This document shows positions 24,094 to 31,657 of a stretch of DNA of 33,983 nucleotides, piece by piece. The stretch comes from Myxococcota bacterium (GTDB lineage Bacteria; Myxococcota_A; Polyangia; Polyangiales; JANWZI01). Below the pieces are notes generated by a model. That model made no database searches. It worked only from the letters and a program-made list of their open reading frames with translations, and was not told the DNA's origin. The position numbers were made by a program, and so were the translations under genes. The stretch covers positions 1 through 33,983 of the forward strand of contig JANWZI010000040.1 of assembly GCA_025054695.1 (NCBI GenBank), in the 5' to 3' direction. Numbering within the stretch: position 1 is the first letter of the stretch; every line of letters starts with the position of its first letter.

Positions 24094-24852
24094 TCACGGG
24101 CCGTCCCGGACGCACGAGGCGAGCACGCATCGACTGCCCGGCGGGCAGTCACGTCCCGTCCAGCACTCCGCAGCCGGCCAGCGGGCGAGCACACAGCGGC
24201 CGGCCACGCATCGCAACCCCTCCGCGCACTCCGCCTCGCGCGCGCATCGCGCCCCGAGCGGAGCGGGCGATTCACCCTCGGCGCCTCGGTCCCTCGCGCA
24301 GATGCGCCGCAGGCCACCTTCGTGCTCGAAGCGGCACGAGCCTTCGCCGACGCGCGCGGGCCACGGATCGACGCAAATCCGCCGCGGCTCGTCCCGCGTG
24401 CGCGTCGCGCCGCAGATCCAGCCCGGCATCGGGGGCCCCGGTCGGACGCCCGCCGGCCCTTCGCCGCCGCGACAGACGACGACGCCCGACAGCTCCGCGC
24501 ACTCCCATTCGCCGTCGTCGGGCAACTCGGGCATCGTCGTCTCGCATGTCCGCTCGTCGCATCGCCACGGCACGGCGCGCACGGCGGTGCATCGCCGATC
24601 GAGCCCCGTGCCCTCGCAGCGCCAGCGCGCGCCCGAGGTCGGATCGAGATGCGCGCCGGCGGGCGGCTCGACCGGCGCGAGGCAGGGGCCGTCGGTGCAC
24701 GAGCCCCCGAAGCACAGCCTACCGGCCACCGTGTCGAGGCAACGCCCCGTATCGGTCGGGACCGGCGCGCCGACGGCGTCGCCGAGGCGCACGACGCGTT
24801 CGGCCACCGCCTCCGAACCGCACCCGGTCGCCGCAATCGCGCAGGCCAGCAT
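24094..24852 (-). CDS. cysteine-rich lipoprotein of unknown function
   Basis: About 252 residues from ATG 24852. A hydrophobic stretch ending in AATGC looks like a lipobox, but the signal is very short from this ATG; a GTG at 24945 would add a basic n-region and may be the true start. The mature part contains about 24 cysteines in pairs; the C-terminal part (ARCAREAECAEGLRCVAGRC and then ECWTGRDCPPGSRC) repeats the same module type as the 507-residue protein at 10272. It is extracytoplasmic by its cysteine pattern, with no enzyme motif. It is the first gene of the operon with the cytochrome (8-bp gap), and may be a partner of it. Confidence 0.65.
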   Translation of the reverse strand: MLACAIAATGCGSEAVAERVVRLGDAVGAPVPTDTGRCLDTVAGRLCFGGSCTDGPCLAPVEPPAGAHLDPTSGARWRCEGTGLDRRCTAVRAVPWRCDERTCETTMPELPDDGEWECAELSGVVVCRGGEGPAGVRPGPPMPGWICGATRTRDEPRRICVDPWPARVGEGSCRFEHEGGLRRICARDRGAEGESPAPLGARCAREAECAEGLRCVAGRCVLARWPAAECWTGRDCPPGSRCVLASCVRDGP

Positions 24853-24963
24853 TCCCCTCAGCTGCGCTCCACGACGCAGCGCCGCAGCGGGTCGCGCGGT
24901 CGGTCGCAGCTCCGAAGGACGTCGCGTTCGAGCGAACGACCCCACCTCGCGCCGCGGGGGTCG

Positions 24964-24991
24964 TTGAGCGGGCGTCCGGCTCGTGTATCGT
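24964..24991 (+). promoter_or_regulatory. putative promoter of the aldolase gene
   Basis: TTGAGC (24964-24969) and TATCGT (24986-24991) are separated by 16 bp, a fair sigma-70-like pair. The -10 ends 8 bp before the ATG at 25000 and no Shine-Dalgarno sequence is present, so the message may be leaderless. It lies in the 147-bp divergent gap. Confidence 0.4.
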
Positions 24992-24999
24992 TTCGGACC

Positions 25000-25908
25000 A
25001 TGACGGAACGCGTCGAGCAAATCCTCGCCAATTACGCCGGAGAGCCCCCCGGCGTCATCGGCAATTTGCGCCGGATGCTGATGCACGGTGCGCTCGGAGG
25101 GACCGGCAAGCTCGTGATCCTTCCCGTGGACCAGGGCTTCGAGCACGGCCCGGCGCGCTCCTTCGCGCCCAATCCGGACGGTTACGATCCCTTCTACCAC
25201 CCGAGCCTCGCGGTCGAGGCGGGCTGCAACGCGTACGCCGCACCGCTCGGCTTCATCGAGGCCATCGCGCACCGCCACGCGGGCAGCCTGCCGCTGATCC
25301 TCAAGCTGAACAACAGCGACACGCTGGGCGCGCCGCCCGAGCCGTGCTCCGCGCTCACCGGCGCGGTGCGCGACGCGTTGCGCCTGGGCTGCTCGGCGAT
25401 CGGGTTCACGATCTATCCCGGCTCGGGGCTGCGCAACGAGATGTACGGGCAGTTGCGCGATCTGGTCGCCGAGGCGCGCGAGGCCGGCCTGCCGACCGTG
25501 GTCTGGTCGTACCCGCGGGGCGGCAAGCTTTCGAAGGAGGCCGAGACGGCCGTCGACGTCGTCGCGTACGCGGCCCAGATCGCCTGTCAGCTCGGGGCCC
25601 ACATGGTCAAGGTCAAGCCGCCGACGGCGCTCGTCGCTCAGGATGCGGCCCGCAAGCACTACGAGAAGATCCCCACCGGCACGCTCGCCGAGCGCGTCCG
25701 TCACGTCGTGCAGAGCGCGTTCGCCGGGCGTCGCATCGTGATTTTCTCGGGCGGGGAGGCCAAGGGGCGGGACGAAGTGCTGGCCGAGGTGCGCGCAATC
25801 GCCGAGGGCGGCGGTTTCGGATCCATCGTCGGCCGCAACGCGTTCCAGAGGCCGAGGGCGGAGGCCGTGGCGCTGCTGCGAGAGATCATCGGAATCTACC
25901 GCGGCTGA
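25000..25908 (+). CDS. fbaB: class I fructose-bisphosphate aldolase (DhnA/FbaB type)
   Basis: 302 residues. It interconverts fructose 1,6-bisphosphate with glyceraldehyde 3-phosphate and dihydroxyacetone phosphate via a Schiff base, in glycolysis and gluconeogenesis. The sequence shows the DhnA-type barrel: VILPVDQGFEHGPARSF near the N-terminus, LILKLNNSD, AIGFTIYPGS, TVVWSYPRG, and HMVKVKPPT with K204/K206 at the place of the Schiff-base lysine. The phosphate-binding segment is IFSGGEAKG, with GGGFGSIVGRNAFQRP near the end. Length is normal for the family. The start is ATG, apparently without a ribosome-binding site. The following gene begins 25 bp after it, so it may head the transcript carrying the genes downstream. 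Confidence 0.92.
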   Translation: MTERVEQILANYAGEPPGVIGNLRRMLMHGALGGTGKLVILPVDQGFEHGPARSFAPNPDGYDPFYHPSLAVEAGCNAYAAPLGFIEAIAHRHAGSLPLILKLNNSDTLGAPPEPCSALTGAVRDALRLGCSAIGFTIYPGSGLRNEMYGQLRDLVAEAREAGLPTVVWSYPRGGKLSKEAETAVDVVAYAAQIACQLGAHMVKVKPPTALVAQDAARKHYEKIPTGTLAERVRHVVQSAFAGRRIVIFSGGEAKGRDEVLAEVRAIAEGGGFGSIVGRNAFQRPRAEAVALLREIIGIYRG

Positions 25909-25933
25909 GCAGCGTGGGGGACGGGCGCGAGCC

Positions 25934-26593
25934 GTGACGGTCCGGCGTCGTCGCTTCTCGTCGCTCGTGGTGGCCGCCTCGTCGCTCGGCGCCATTGGCC
26001 TCGTGGTCTCCGGGGCGCGCGCCACGATTCAGGAGCAGCGCGCGCGACTTCCGCCGGCGGCGCACGACTGCCCAGACGAGGTCGAGGGAATCTGGAAATC
26101 GCACCAGTACGATCCGCGTTACGGGGACTGGACCGTGTTCACGCTCACCGTGCGGCGCGTCGCGGGCAAACCCGGCGAGCTGACCGGGGTCATCACGAAC
26201 CACAGCTGGGATGGCCCGCCGACCCAGGAGCAGCCCCCGCCGTGCATCAATGGCTGGAGGCAGTGGATCGTCTCGATGGACGCACGTGGCACGGTGGACG
26301 CGCAGGGCAACATTTTCTTCGGTGGGGTGCCACCATGGCGCCTCGACCGGGTCATCTGTTACTCGGGACCGGCCGGTTACAATCTCGACAATTTCACCGG
26401 TCGGATCGACCCCGTGCTCAAGGAATTCCAGTCGGTCAACAACGACGGGGGCCGCGCGGTCAACGATCCGACGGTTTTCCGTCGCATTGGGTGCCTCGAC
26501 GAGGAGTCCCCGCCACAGATCGTCGCGACGCCTCCGCCGTTCTATCCGTCGATGGGACGGGGCTGCGTGTGCGCCGTACCGGGCTTTCGATGA
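25934..26593 (+). CDS. exported protein of unknown function
   Basis: 219 residues. The N-terminus VTVRRRRFSSLVVAASSLGAI is a strong signal peptide with an arginine cluster that could be Tat-type; cleavage is likely after ARA. The mature part carries DCPDEVEGIWKSHQYDPRYGDWTVFTL, a stretch resembling small beta-barrel proteins that start with a GxWxs motif, and about six cysteines. No family is recognised with confidence. GTG start 25 bp after the aldolase stop; the DUF58 gene starts 88 bp later on the same strand. Role unknown; linkage to the aldolase or envelope operon is by position only. Confidence 0.7.
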   Translation: MTVRRRRFSSLVVAASSLGAIGLVVSGARATIQEQRARLPPAAHDCPDEVEGIWKSHQYDPRYGDWTVFTLTVRRVAGKPGELTGVITNHSWDGPPTQEQPPPCINGWRQWIVSMDARGTVDAQGNIFFGGVPPWRLDRVICYSGPAGYNLDNFTGRIDPVLKEFQSVNNDGGRAVNDPTVFRRIGCLDEESPPQIVATPPPFYPSMGRGCVCAVPGFR

Positions 26594-26681
26594 CGCGGAT
26601 GCCATCGGTTGCGGCGGTCGGGGGTGCGAACCGTCGCGTGAACGGCGCGCGCGTCGCCTTCGCGTCGAGGGTGACGCCACG

Positions 26682-27998
26682 ATGACGATGGCCCCGCGGC
26701 AAGGGTGGCGGCGGTTGCGTCGCGCGTTCGGCATGGTGCGCGACGGCTGGCCGCTGACGTGGCTCGGTCTGCTGGTCGCGGCGGGCTGCACCGCGGCCCT
26801 GGTGCACTGGGGGCTCGAGCAGATCGATCTCGTGTTGCTCGTCGTCGGGCTCGTCGGTCTCGTGCTCGTCGCCTTGTCGGTGCTTCTGGTGGGCGGGACC
26901 GCGGCGCTCGTGCGCCTCGCGCTGCGGCGCCGCACGAGCGAGACTGCGTTGCAACTGGAGTGCGGCCATCCGACGCGGACCGATTTCTCGTTGCTCCGGC
27001 CGTGGTTCGTGCCGCTGGTGCGGATCGGGTGGAGCTGGCTCGAACCGCAGGCGCGCGTCGCGTTGCGGCGGTCCGGGACACGCTGGACCGAGGAGGTCTG
27101 GCCGTTGCGGCGCGCGCTGTGCGATCGGATCGTGCGGCGGTTCGAGGTGTCAGACGTCTTCGGGCTGGCGCGCGTCCGGTTCACGGCGCAGGAAAAGCGG
27201 AGCGTGCGGTTCGTGCCGTCGATGGGCGCGCTTCGCAACATCCACTGCGTGCGCGCCATGGCCGGGGGCGAGGACATTCCGCATCCCGAAGGCCCGCCGG
27301 AGGGCGAGCGCGCGGATCTGCGACGCTACGTGCCGGGCGATCCGGTCCGGTTCATCCTCTGGAAAGTCTTCGCGCGCACGCGCGAGGTGATGGTGCGCAC
27401 GCCGGAGCGCGCGATCGCGATGGTCGAACGCACGATTGCCTACCTCGTCGTCGGGCCGGGGGACGAGCCGGCCGCGGGCGCCGCGCGTCTGGCGGCCCAG
27501 AGTGGGGCGCTGGGTAGCCGGTGGGTGCTCGGAGCGGACGGGAGCCCCGAGCCGGCCACCGACCGCGCCCGAGCGCTCGAGCTGCTGTGCAAGAGCGGCG
27601 AGGTGGACGAGGCGGCCGGCGGCAGCGGACTCGCCGACTTCCTGCGGAAGGCGGCGCCGGGCGGCACGACGCGGGCCGTGCTGTTCGTTCCACCGCGTCC
27701 CGGTCCGTGGCTCGAACGCGTCGCGGCGGCGCTGCGTGGGGCCGGGCGCGTGGCGGTCGATGCCGTCGTCTGCTGCGACGGTATCGAGGCGCCGCCAGGC
27801 AAGGGGTTGTGGCGAAAGCTCGCCTATGGGCGACGTCGTGTCGGTTCGGGCGCGCTCGGCAAGCCGGTTGCCGCGGCGGAGCTGGCGGCGGTCGTGCAGG
27901 CGCTCGGCGCCGCGCGCGCACGCGTGATCGTGGTGGATCGCACGGAAGGACGGGCCTACTCGCAGGCGTCGTTGCGAAGTCTCGAGGTCGCCGCGTGA
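26682..27998 (+). CDS. DUF58-domain membrane protein
   Basis: 438 residues. Two membrane helices near the N-terminus (about 22-43 and 48-72) are followed by a cytoplasmic DUF58 region. The family signature is LRRYVPGDPVRFILWKVFARTREVMVRTPER (given here in parts: LRRYVPGDPVR, then ILWKVFAR, then REVMVR), at about 213-245. DUF58 proteins nearly always occur with MoxR ATPases and transglutaminase-like membrane proteins and are thought to act as chaperone or vWA-like partners of the ATPase. The stop overlaps the next gene's start (GTGA at 27995-27998). ATG 26682 is used; GAGGG lies about 10 bp upstream. Confidence 0.88.
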   Translation: MTMAPRQGWRRLRRAFGMVRDGWPLTWLGLLVAAGCTAALVHWGLEQIDLVLLVVGLVGLVLVALSVLLVGGTAALVRLALRRRTSETALQLECGHPTRTDFSLLRPWFVPLVRIGWSWLEPQARVALRRSGTRWTEEVWPLRRALCDRIVRRFEVSDVFGLARVRFTAQEKRSVRFVPSMGALRNIHCVRAMAGGEDIPHPEGPPEGERADLRRYVPGDPVRFILWKVFARTREVMVRTPERAIAMVERTIAYLVVGPGDEPAAGAARLAAQSGALGSRWVLGADGSPEPATDRARALELLCKSGEVDEAAGGSGLADFLRKAAPGGTTRAVLFVPPRPGPWLERVAAALRGAGRVAVDAVVCCDGIEAPPGKGLWRKLAYGRRRVGSGALGKPVAAAELAAVVQALGAARARVIVVDRTEGRAYSQASLRSLEVAA

Positions 27999-30589
27999 AC
28001 GTCCCGACGGTCGAGCCGGGAGAAATCGCGTACGGGGAGCCGTCGCCCTTTGGACGCGTCGTCGCCGCGCTGCGGCATCCGCTGCGCATCCTCGCGATGG
28101 CGGGCGCGGCGCTCGCCGTCGGCTGGGGCCTGAGCGTCGGGGAGGCGATGGCGGCGGCCTGCGTGGGCGCGACGACCGGCGTCGTCGCGGGTGAGCTGAT
28201 GGCGCGCTCGCGGCTGCGCCCGCTCGTCGCCGCCGGGGGCGTGGCGTTCGTGGCGCTGCTGCTCGCGTGGCTCGGTTCGCTGCCGACCCGGAGCGAGGCG
28301 GTCGCCACGGCGCTCGGCCCGGGGACCGCGCTCGTCGTCTCCGCGGTCCTGCGTCACTTCGCGATCGCGTTCGGGCTCGTGGCCGCGATGCGCACGCTCG
28401 CGGTGCGCTACCCGGCGTTGATGGCGCTCGAGCTGTTGCTGGTCGTCGTCGCCATCGCGGCGCCGTTCGCGGCGCACCGCCAGGGCGTCATCGCGCGACC
28501 GCTGTGGCTGTCGGACTGGGCGTGGCGGCACGGCATCGATCCGGCCGACGTCTTTCTGGCGATCGGAGCCGGCGCCGCGGTGCTTCTCGCACTGTTGCTG
28601 CTCCTCGAACAGCGCGGCGCCGTCAGCTTCGGCGCGCTCGTCGTGCTGCCACTGCTCGCGCTGCTCGGGATGACGATCCTCGAGGTCGCGGGGCGTCCCG
28701 GACCCGATCCGGGCGAGAACATCGGCCTGACCACGCCCGACGCCGGGTTGCAACCACCGCGCGACGTGCCCGGCGACCCGGGACGGGGACCGAACCGCGG
28801 CGATGCGGGCCAGGGCGATCGACCGGGCGGAGACGCTGGGCAGGCGGGGTCGGGAGCGGACGGCGGTGGCTCCGGCGCCGGGCGCGATGCAGGACAGGGT
28901 GGCGCAGGCACGGACGGCGGCGACGGCGGTGGACAGGGTCGCGGTCTGGACGGCGGTGGACAGGGAGGCGGAGACGGCGGGGGCGGTGGAGCGGGCGGCG
29001 ACGCGGGACGCGACGGCGGTGTCGGCCGTGGCCTCGACGGCGGTGGGCAGGGGGCCGGCGATGGAGGGGCGGAGGGCGGCGCCGGGCAAGACGGTGGCGC
29101 GACCTGGCACGTGCCCTCCGACGGATCGGGCCAGGGCACGTCGCAGGACAACTCGCAGCAGCAGCCTTCGGATTCCAACCAGAGCCCGCGAGAATCGACG
29201 TCCCGCGGCAGTCCCGCGCCGCTCGCCGTCGTGGTCTTCGACAACGACTACGACCCACCGTCGGAGACGTACTACTTCCGCCAAGAGGCCTGGAGCCGGT
29301 GGAATGGCTTTCGTCTCGTCCCGAGCGATGTGCCGGGAACCGACCAGGACACGCTCGACCGGTTCCCCACCGAACGCGTCGATCTGCCCCCGCCGCCGGC
29401 GCGCGATCGGGTGCGCGTCAGCGGCCGCGTCGCGGTGCTCGTCGAGCAGCATTATCCGATGGCGCTCGAGACCGCGACGGCGTTCGCGCCGATGCCGAAT
29501 CCCGACCCGGAGCGATTCGTCGTCGCGTACCGGTTCGAATCGCTCGCGCAGCGCGTGCCCTATGAACAGCTGCTCCAGCGGCCGGTCGGCGACCCTTCGT
29601 GGCCTGAGCCCGTGCGCGAAATGTATTTGCAACGCCATGGCGATCCGCGCTTTGCAGACCTCGTGCGCGAGGCGCTCGCGGCGATTCCGCCGCCGATGCG
29701 GGAATACCCCGTCGCACGCGCGATCGCGATCAAGCTCTGGCTCGACCGCAATCTGATTTATTCGACGGCCGAGCGCCACGAGGGCGCCCCGGACCCCGTC
29801 GTCGCGCTGTTGTGGGGCAATCGCACCGGTTATTGCGTGCACTTCGCGCACGCGGCGGCGCTGCTGTTCCGCGAAGCGGGCATTCCGGCGCGGGTGAGCG
29901 CGGGCTTCATGGCGGCTGCCGAGCGGCGGCGCGGCGGATCGTCGCTGATGCTGGTCGGCAGTGACGCGCACGCCTGGCCCGAGCTGTACGTGCGGGATCT
30001 GGGCTGGGTCGTGCTGGACGTGACGCCCGAGCGCAATCTCGACCAGCCGGGGCAGCCGCCCGACGAGGACCTGCAACGCATGCTGGGCGAGATGGCCCGC
30101 GACCTGCCGCCCGACCCGGCCGACGAGGTCCGCGACGAGACCCGCGAAAGCCCGTGGCCGGCGCTGGGCAGGCTGCTCGCTTCGCTGCTCGCGCTGGCCT
30201 TCGCTGCGGCGATGGCCCTGCTGTACGCGGCCAAGATCTGGCGGCGTCTCGCGCCGCTGTGGGCACGCGGTCGTACGATGCCGCTCGTGGGCTACCGCGC
30301 CGCGCTCGACCGGCTCGCCGATGCGGGATACCGGCGACGCTACGGTGAGACGCGCGAGCAGTTCGCGGCCCGCGTGGGGAACGTGGCACCGAGCTTCGTC
30401 GAGCTGACGGCGTGGCACGTGGCTGCCGCGATGCGCGATCCGGCCACCCCGCCGCCGCGACCGGAGCACGACCGCACGGGCTGGCGTACGCTGCTCGCAC
30501 GGACCCGGCGCGAGATCCGTCGGGCGGTACCGTGGTGGCGCCGATGGCTCGGCGCGCTGCACCCGACGAGCTTCTTGCAGACGCGTTGA
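27995..30589 (+). CDS. transglutaminase-like membrane protein with glycine-rich insertion
   Basis: 864 residues. About six to seven N-terminal membrane helices (20-230) are followed by a long Gly/Asp/Gln-rich low-complexity segment (about 232-400, with repeated GLDGGGQGxGDGG units). An extracytoplasmic transglutaminase-like domain comes next, with a complete catalytic triad C614 (NRTGYCVHFAH), H659 (DAHAWPELY) and D675 (VVLDVTPE). A final membrane helix lies at about 725-750, followed by a basic cytoplasmic tail. Such proteins are suspected to be cysteine proteases or crosslinking enzymes for envelope proteins. The unusually long glycine-rich linker would place the catalytic domain away from the membrane. 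GTG start overlaps the DUF58 stop; MoxR begins 20 bp after the stop. Confidence 0.9.
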   Translation: MNVPTVEPGEIAYGEPSPFGRVVAALRHPLRILAMAGAALAVGWGLSVGEAMAAACVGATTGVVAGELMARSRLRPLVAAGGVAFVALLLAWLGSLPTRSEAVATALGPGTALVVSAVLRHFAIAFGLVAAMRTLAVRYPALMALELLLVVVAIAAPFAAHRQGVIARPLWLSDWAWRHGIDPADVFLAIGAGAAVLLALLLLLEQRGAVSFGALVVLPLLALLGMTILEVAGRPGPDPGENIGLTTPDAGLQPPRDVPGDPGRGPNRGDAGQGDRPGGDAGQAGSGADGGGSGAGRDAGQGGAGTDGGDGGGQGRGLDGGGQGGGDGGGGGAGGDAGRDGGVGRGLDGGGQGAGDGGAEGGAGQDGGATWHVPSDGSGQGTSQDNSQQQPSDSNQSPRESTSRGSPAPLAVVVFDNDYDPPSETYYFRQEAWSRWNGFRLVPSDVPGTDQDTLDRFPTERVDLPPPPARDRVRVSGRVAVLVEQHYPMALETATAFAPMPNPDPERFVVAYRFESLAQRVPYEQLLQRPVGDPSWPEPVREMYLQRHGDPRFADLVREALAAIPPPMREYPVARAIAIKLWLDRNLIYSTAERHEGAPDPVVALLWGNRTGYCVHFAHAAALLFREAGIPARVSAGFMAAAERRRGGSSLMLVGSDAHAWPELYVRDLGWVVLDVTPERNLDQPGQPPDEDLQRMLGEMARDLPPDPADEVRDETRESPWPALGRLLASLLALAFAAAMALLYAAKIWRRLAPLWARGRTMPLVGYRAALDRLADAGYRRRYGETREQFAARVGNVAPSFVELTAWHVAAAMRDPATPPPRPEHDRTGWRTLLARTRREIRRAVPWWRRWLGALHPTSFLQTR

Positions 30590-30609
30590 GACCGGAACGA
30601 GGTGAGCCC

Positions 30610-31650
30610 ATGGAGCCCGAGTTCGAGCAGAGCAAACACGTCACCTACCAGCCGGCCCCGCGCATCGAGACACTGCAGGGGGCCTATGGCGTCGTGCAGC
30701 GTCTGCGCGCGAGGTTGCAGGCCCAGGTTCGGGGCCGCGACGACGTGATCGAGATGATCATCATCGCCTTGCTGGCCGATGGCCACATCCTGCTCGAGGA
30801 CTATCCGGGGTCGGGCAAGACCACGCTCGCCAAGGCGCTCGGCGACTCCATCGTGGACGACCAGCCGCAGGACCAGATCGTCACGTTCCGGCGGATTCAG
30901 TTCACTCCGGACCTGTTGCCGAGCGACGTGACGGGCACGACCGTGTTCGACCCGAACACGAATCGCTTCTTCTACCGCCCCGGACCCCTGTTCGCGCACG
31001 TCGTGCTCGCCGACGAGATCAACCGCACCTCGCCCAAGGTGCAGTCGGCGCTGCTCGAGGCGATGGCGGAAAAGCAGGTGACGGTCGACAACAAAACGCG
31101 TCCGCTCGACCCCCTGTTTTTCGTCATTGCGACGCAGAACCCGCTCGATCTGGCGGGCACCTTTCCGCTGCCCGCGGCCCAGCTCGACCGATTTCTGTTC
31201 AAGATCCGGATGACGCACATCCCGCGCGACGCCGAGCTCGAGGTCCTCGCGTCGATCCGGGCGCGCAAGCACGGCGCCGGCCAGGATTTGCCACGCGTCA
31301 CGCGCACGGAGATCCTCGATGCGCGCGCCGTCATCGAGAACCAGGTGTTCGTCGCGCCCGCCGTGCGCGAGGCCTTGGTCGACATCGCCAACAAGACGCG
31401 TCAGGACCCGCGCGTGTTGCAGGGCGCCTCGACGCGCTCGCTCGTGCTCATGATCCCGGCGCTGCAGGCGCGGGCGCTGACGCGCATGCGCGACCACGTC
31501 ACGGCCGAGGACGTTCAGGCGCTCGCCTTTCCCGTTTTCTCGCACCGGCTCGAAATTGCGCCCGGTGCCGGAACCGTCGACGACGTCATCCGCGAGTGCC
31601 TGGCCGAACCGCTCGAGCGGCTGGCACGTTCGACGATGGTGCGCCACTGA
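30610..31650 (+). CDS. MoxR-family AAA+ ATPase
   Basis: 346 residues, cytoplasmic. Walker A is YPGSGKTTLAKA (K70), Walker B VLADEINRTSPKVQSALLEAM (D135, E136), sensor 1 ATQNP, and the arginine-finger region AAQLDRFLFKIRM, all diagnostic of MoxR. MoxR ATPases act as chaperones with vWA or DUF58 partners to activate or assemble envelope and enzyme complexes. GAGGTGA lies 5 bp before the ATG, a strong ribosome-binding site. In most genomes MoxR precedes the DUF58 and transglutaminase genes; here it follows them, with a TPR gene 7 bp after it. Confidence 0.94.
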   Translation: MEPEFEQSKHVTYQPAPRIETLQGAYGVVQRLRARLQAQVRGRDDVIEMIIIALLADGHILLEDYPGSGKTTLAKALGDSIVDDQPQDQIVTFRRIQFTPDLLPSDVTGTTVFDPNTNRFFYRPGPLFAHVVLADEINRTSPKVQSALLEAMAEKQVTVDNKTRPLDPLFFVIATQNPLDLAGTFPLPAAQLDRFLFKIRMTHIPRDAELEVLASIRARKHGAGQDLPRVTRTEILDARAVIENQVFVAPAVREALVDIANKTRQDPRVLQGASTRSLVLMIPALQARALTRMRDHVTAEDVQALAFPVFSHRLEIAPGAGTVDDVIRECLAEPLERLARSTMVRH

Positions 31651-31657
31651 GCGGAAC

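Noticed and set aside
22059..24836. Upstream extension of the large membrane protein to 1858 codons
   Set aside because: The added region is an alternate frame of the cytochrome gene, which has clear CxxCH motifs. The ATG at 22058 overlaps the cytochrome stop and begins the natural protein.
21769..25908. 1379-codon plus-strand frame ending in the aldolase
   Set aside because: Only its last 302 codons (from ATG 25000) are the aldolase. The upstream part is antisense to the cytochrome and lipoprotein genes.
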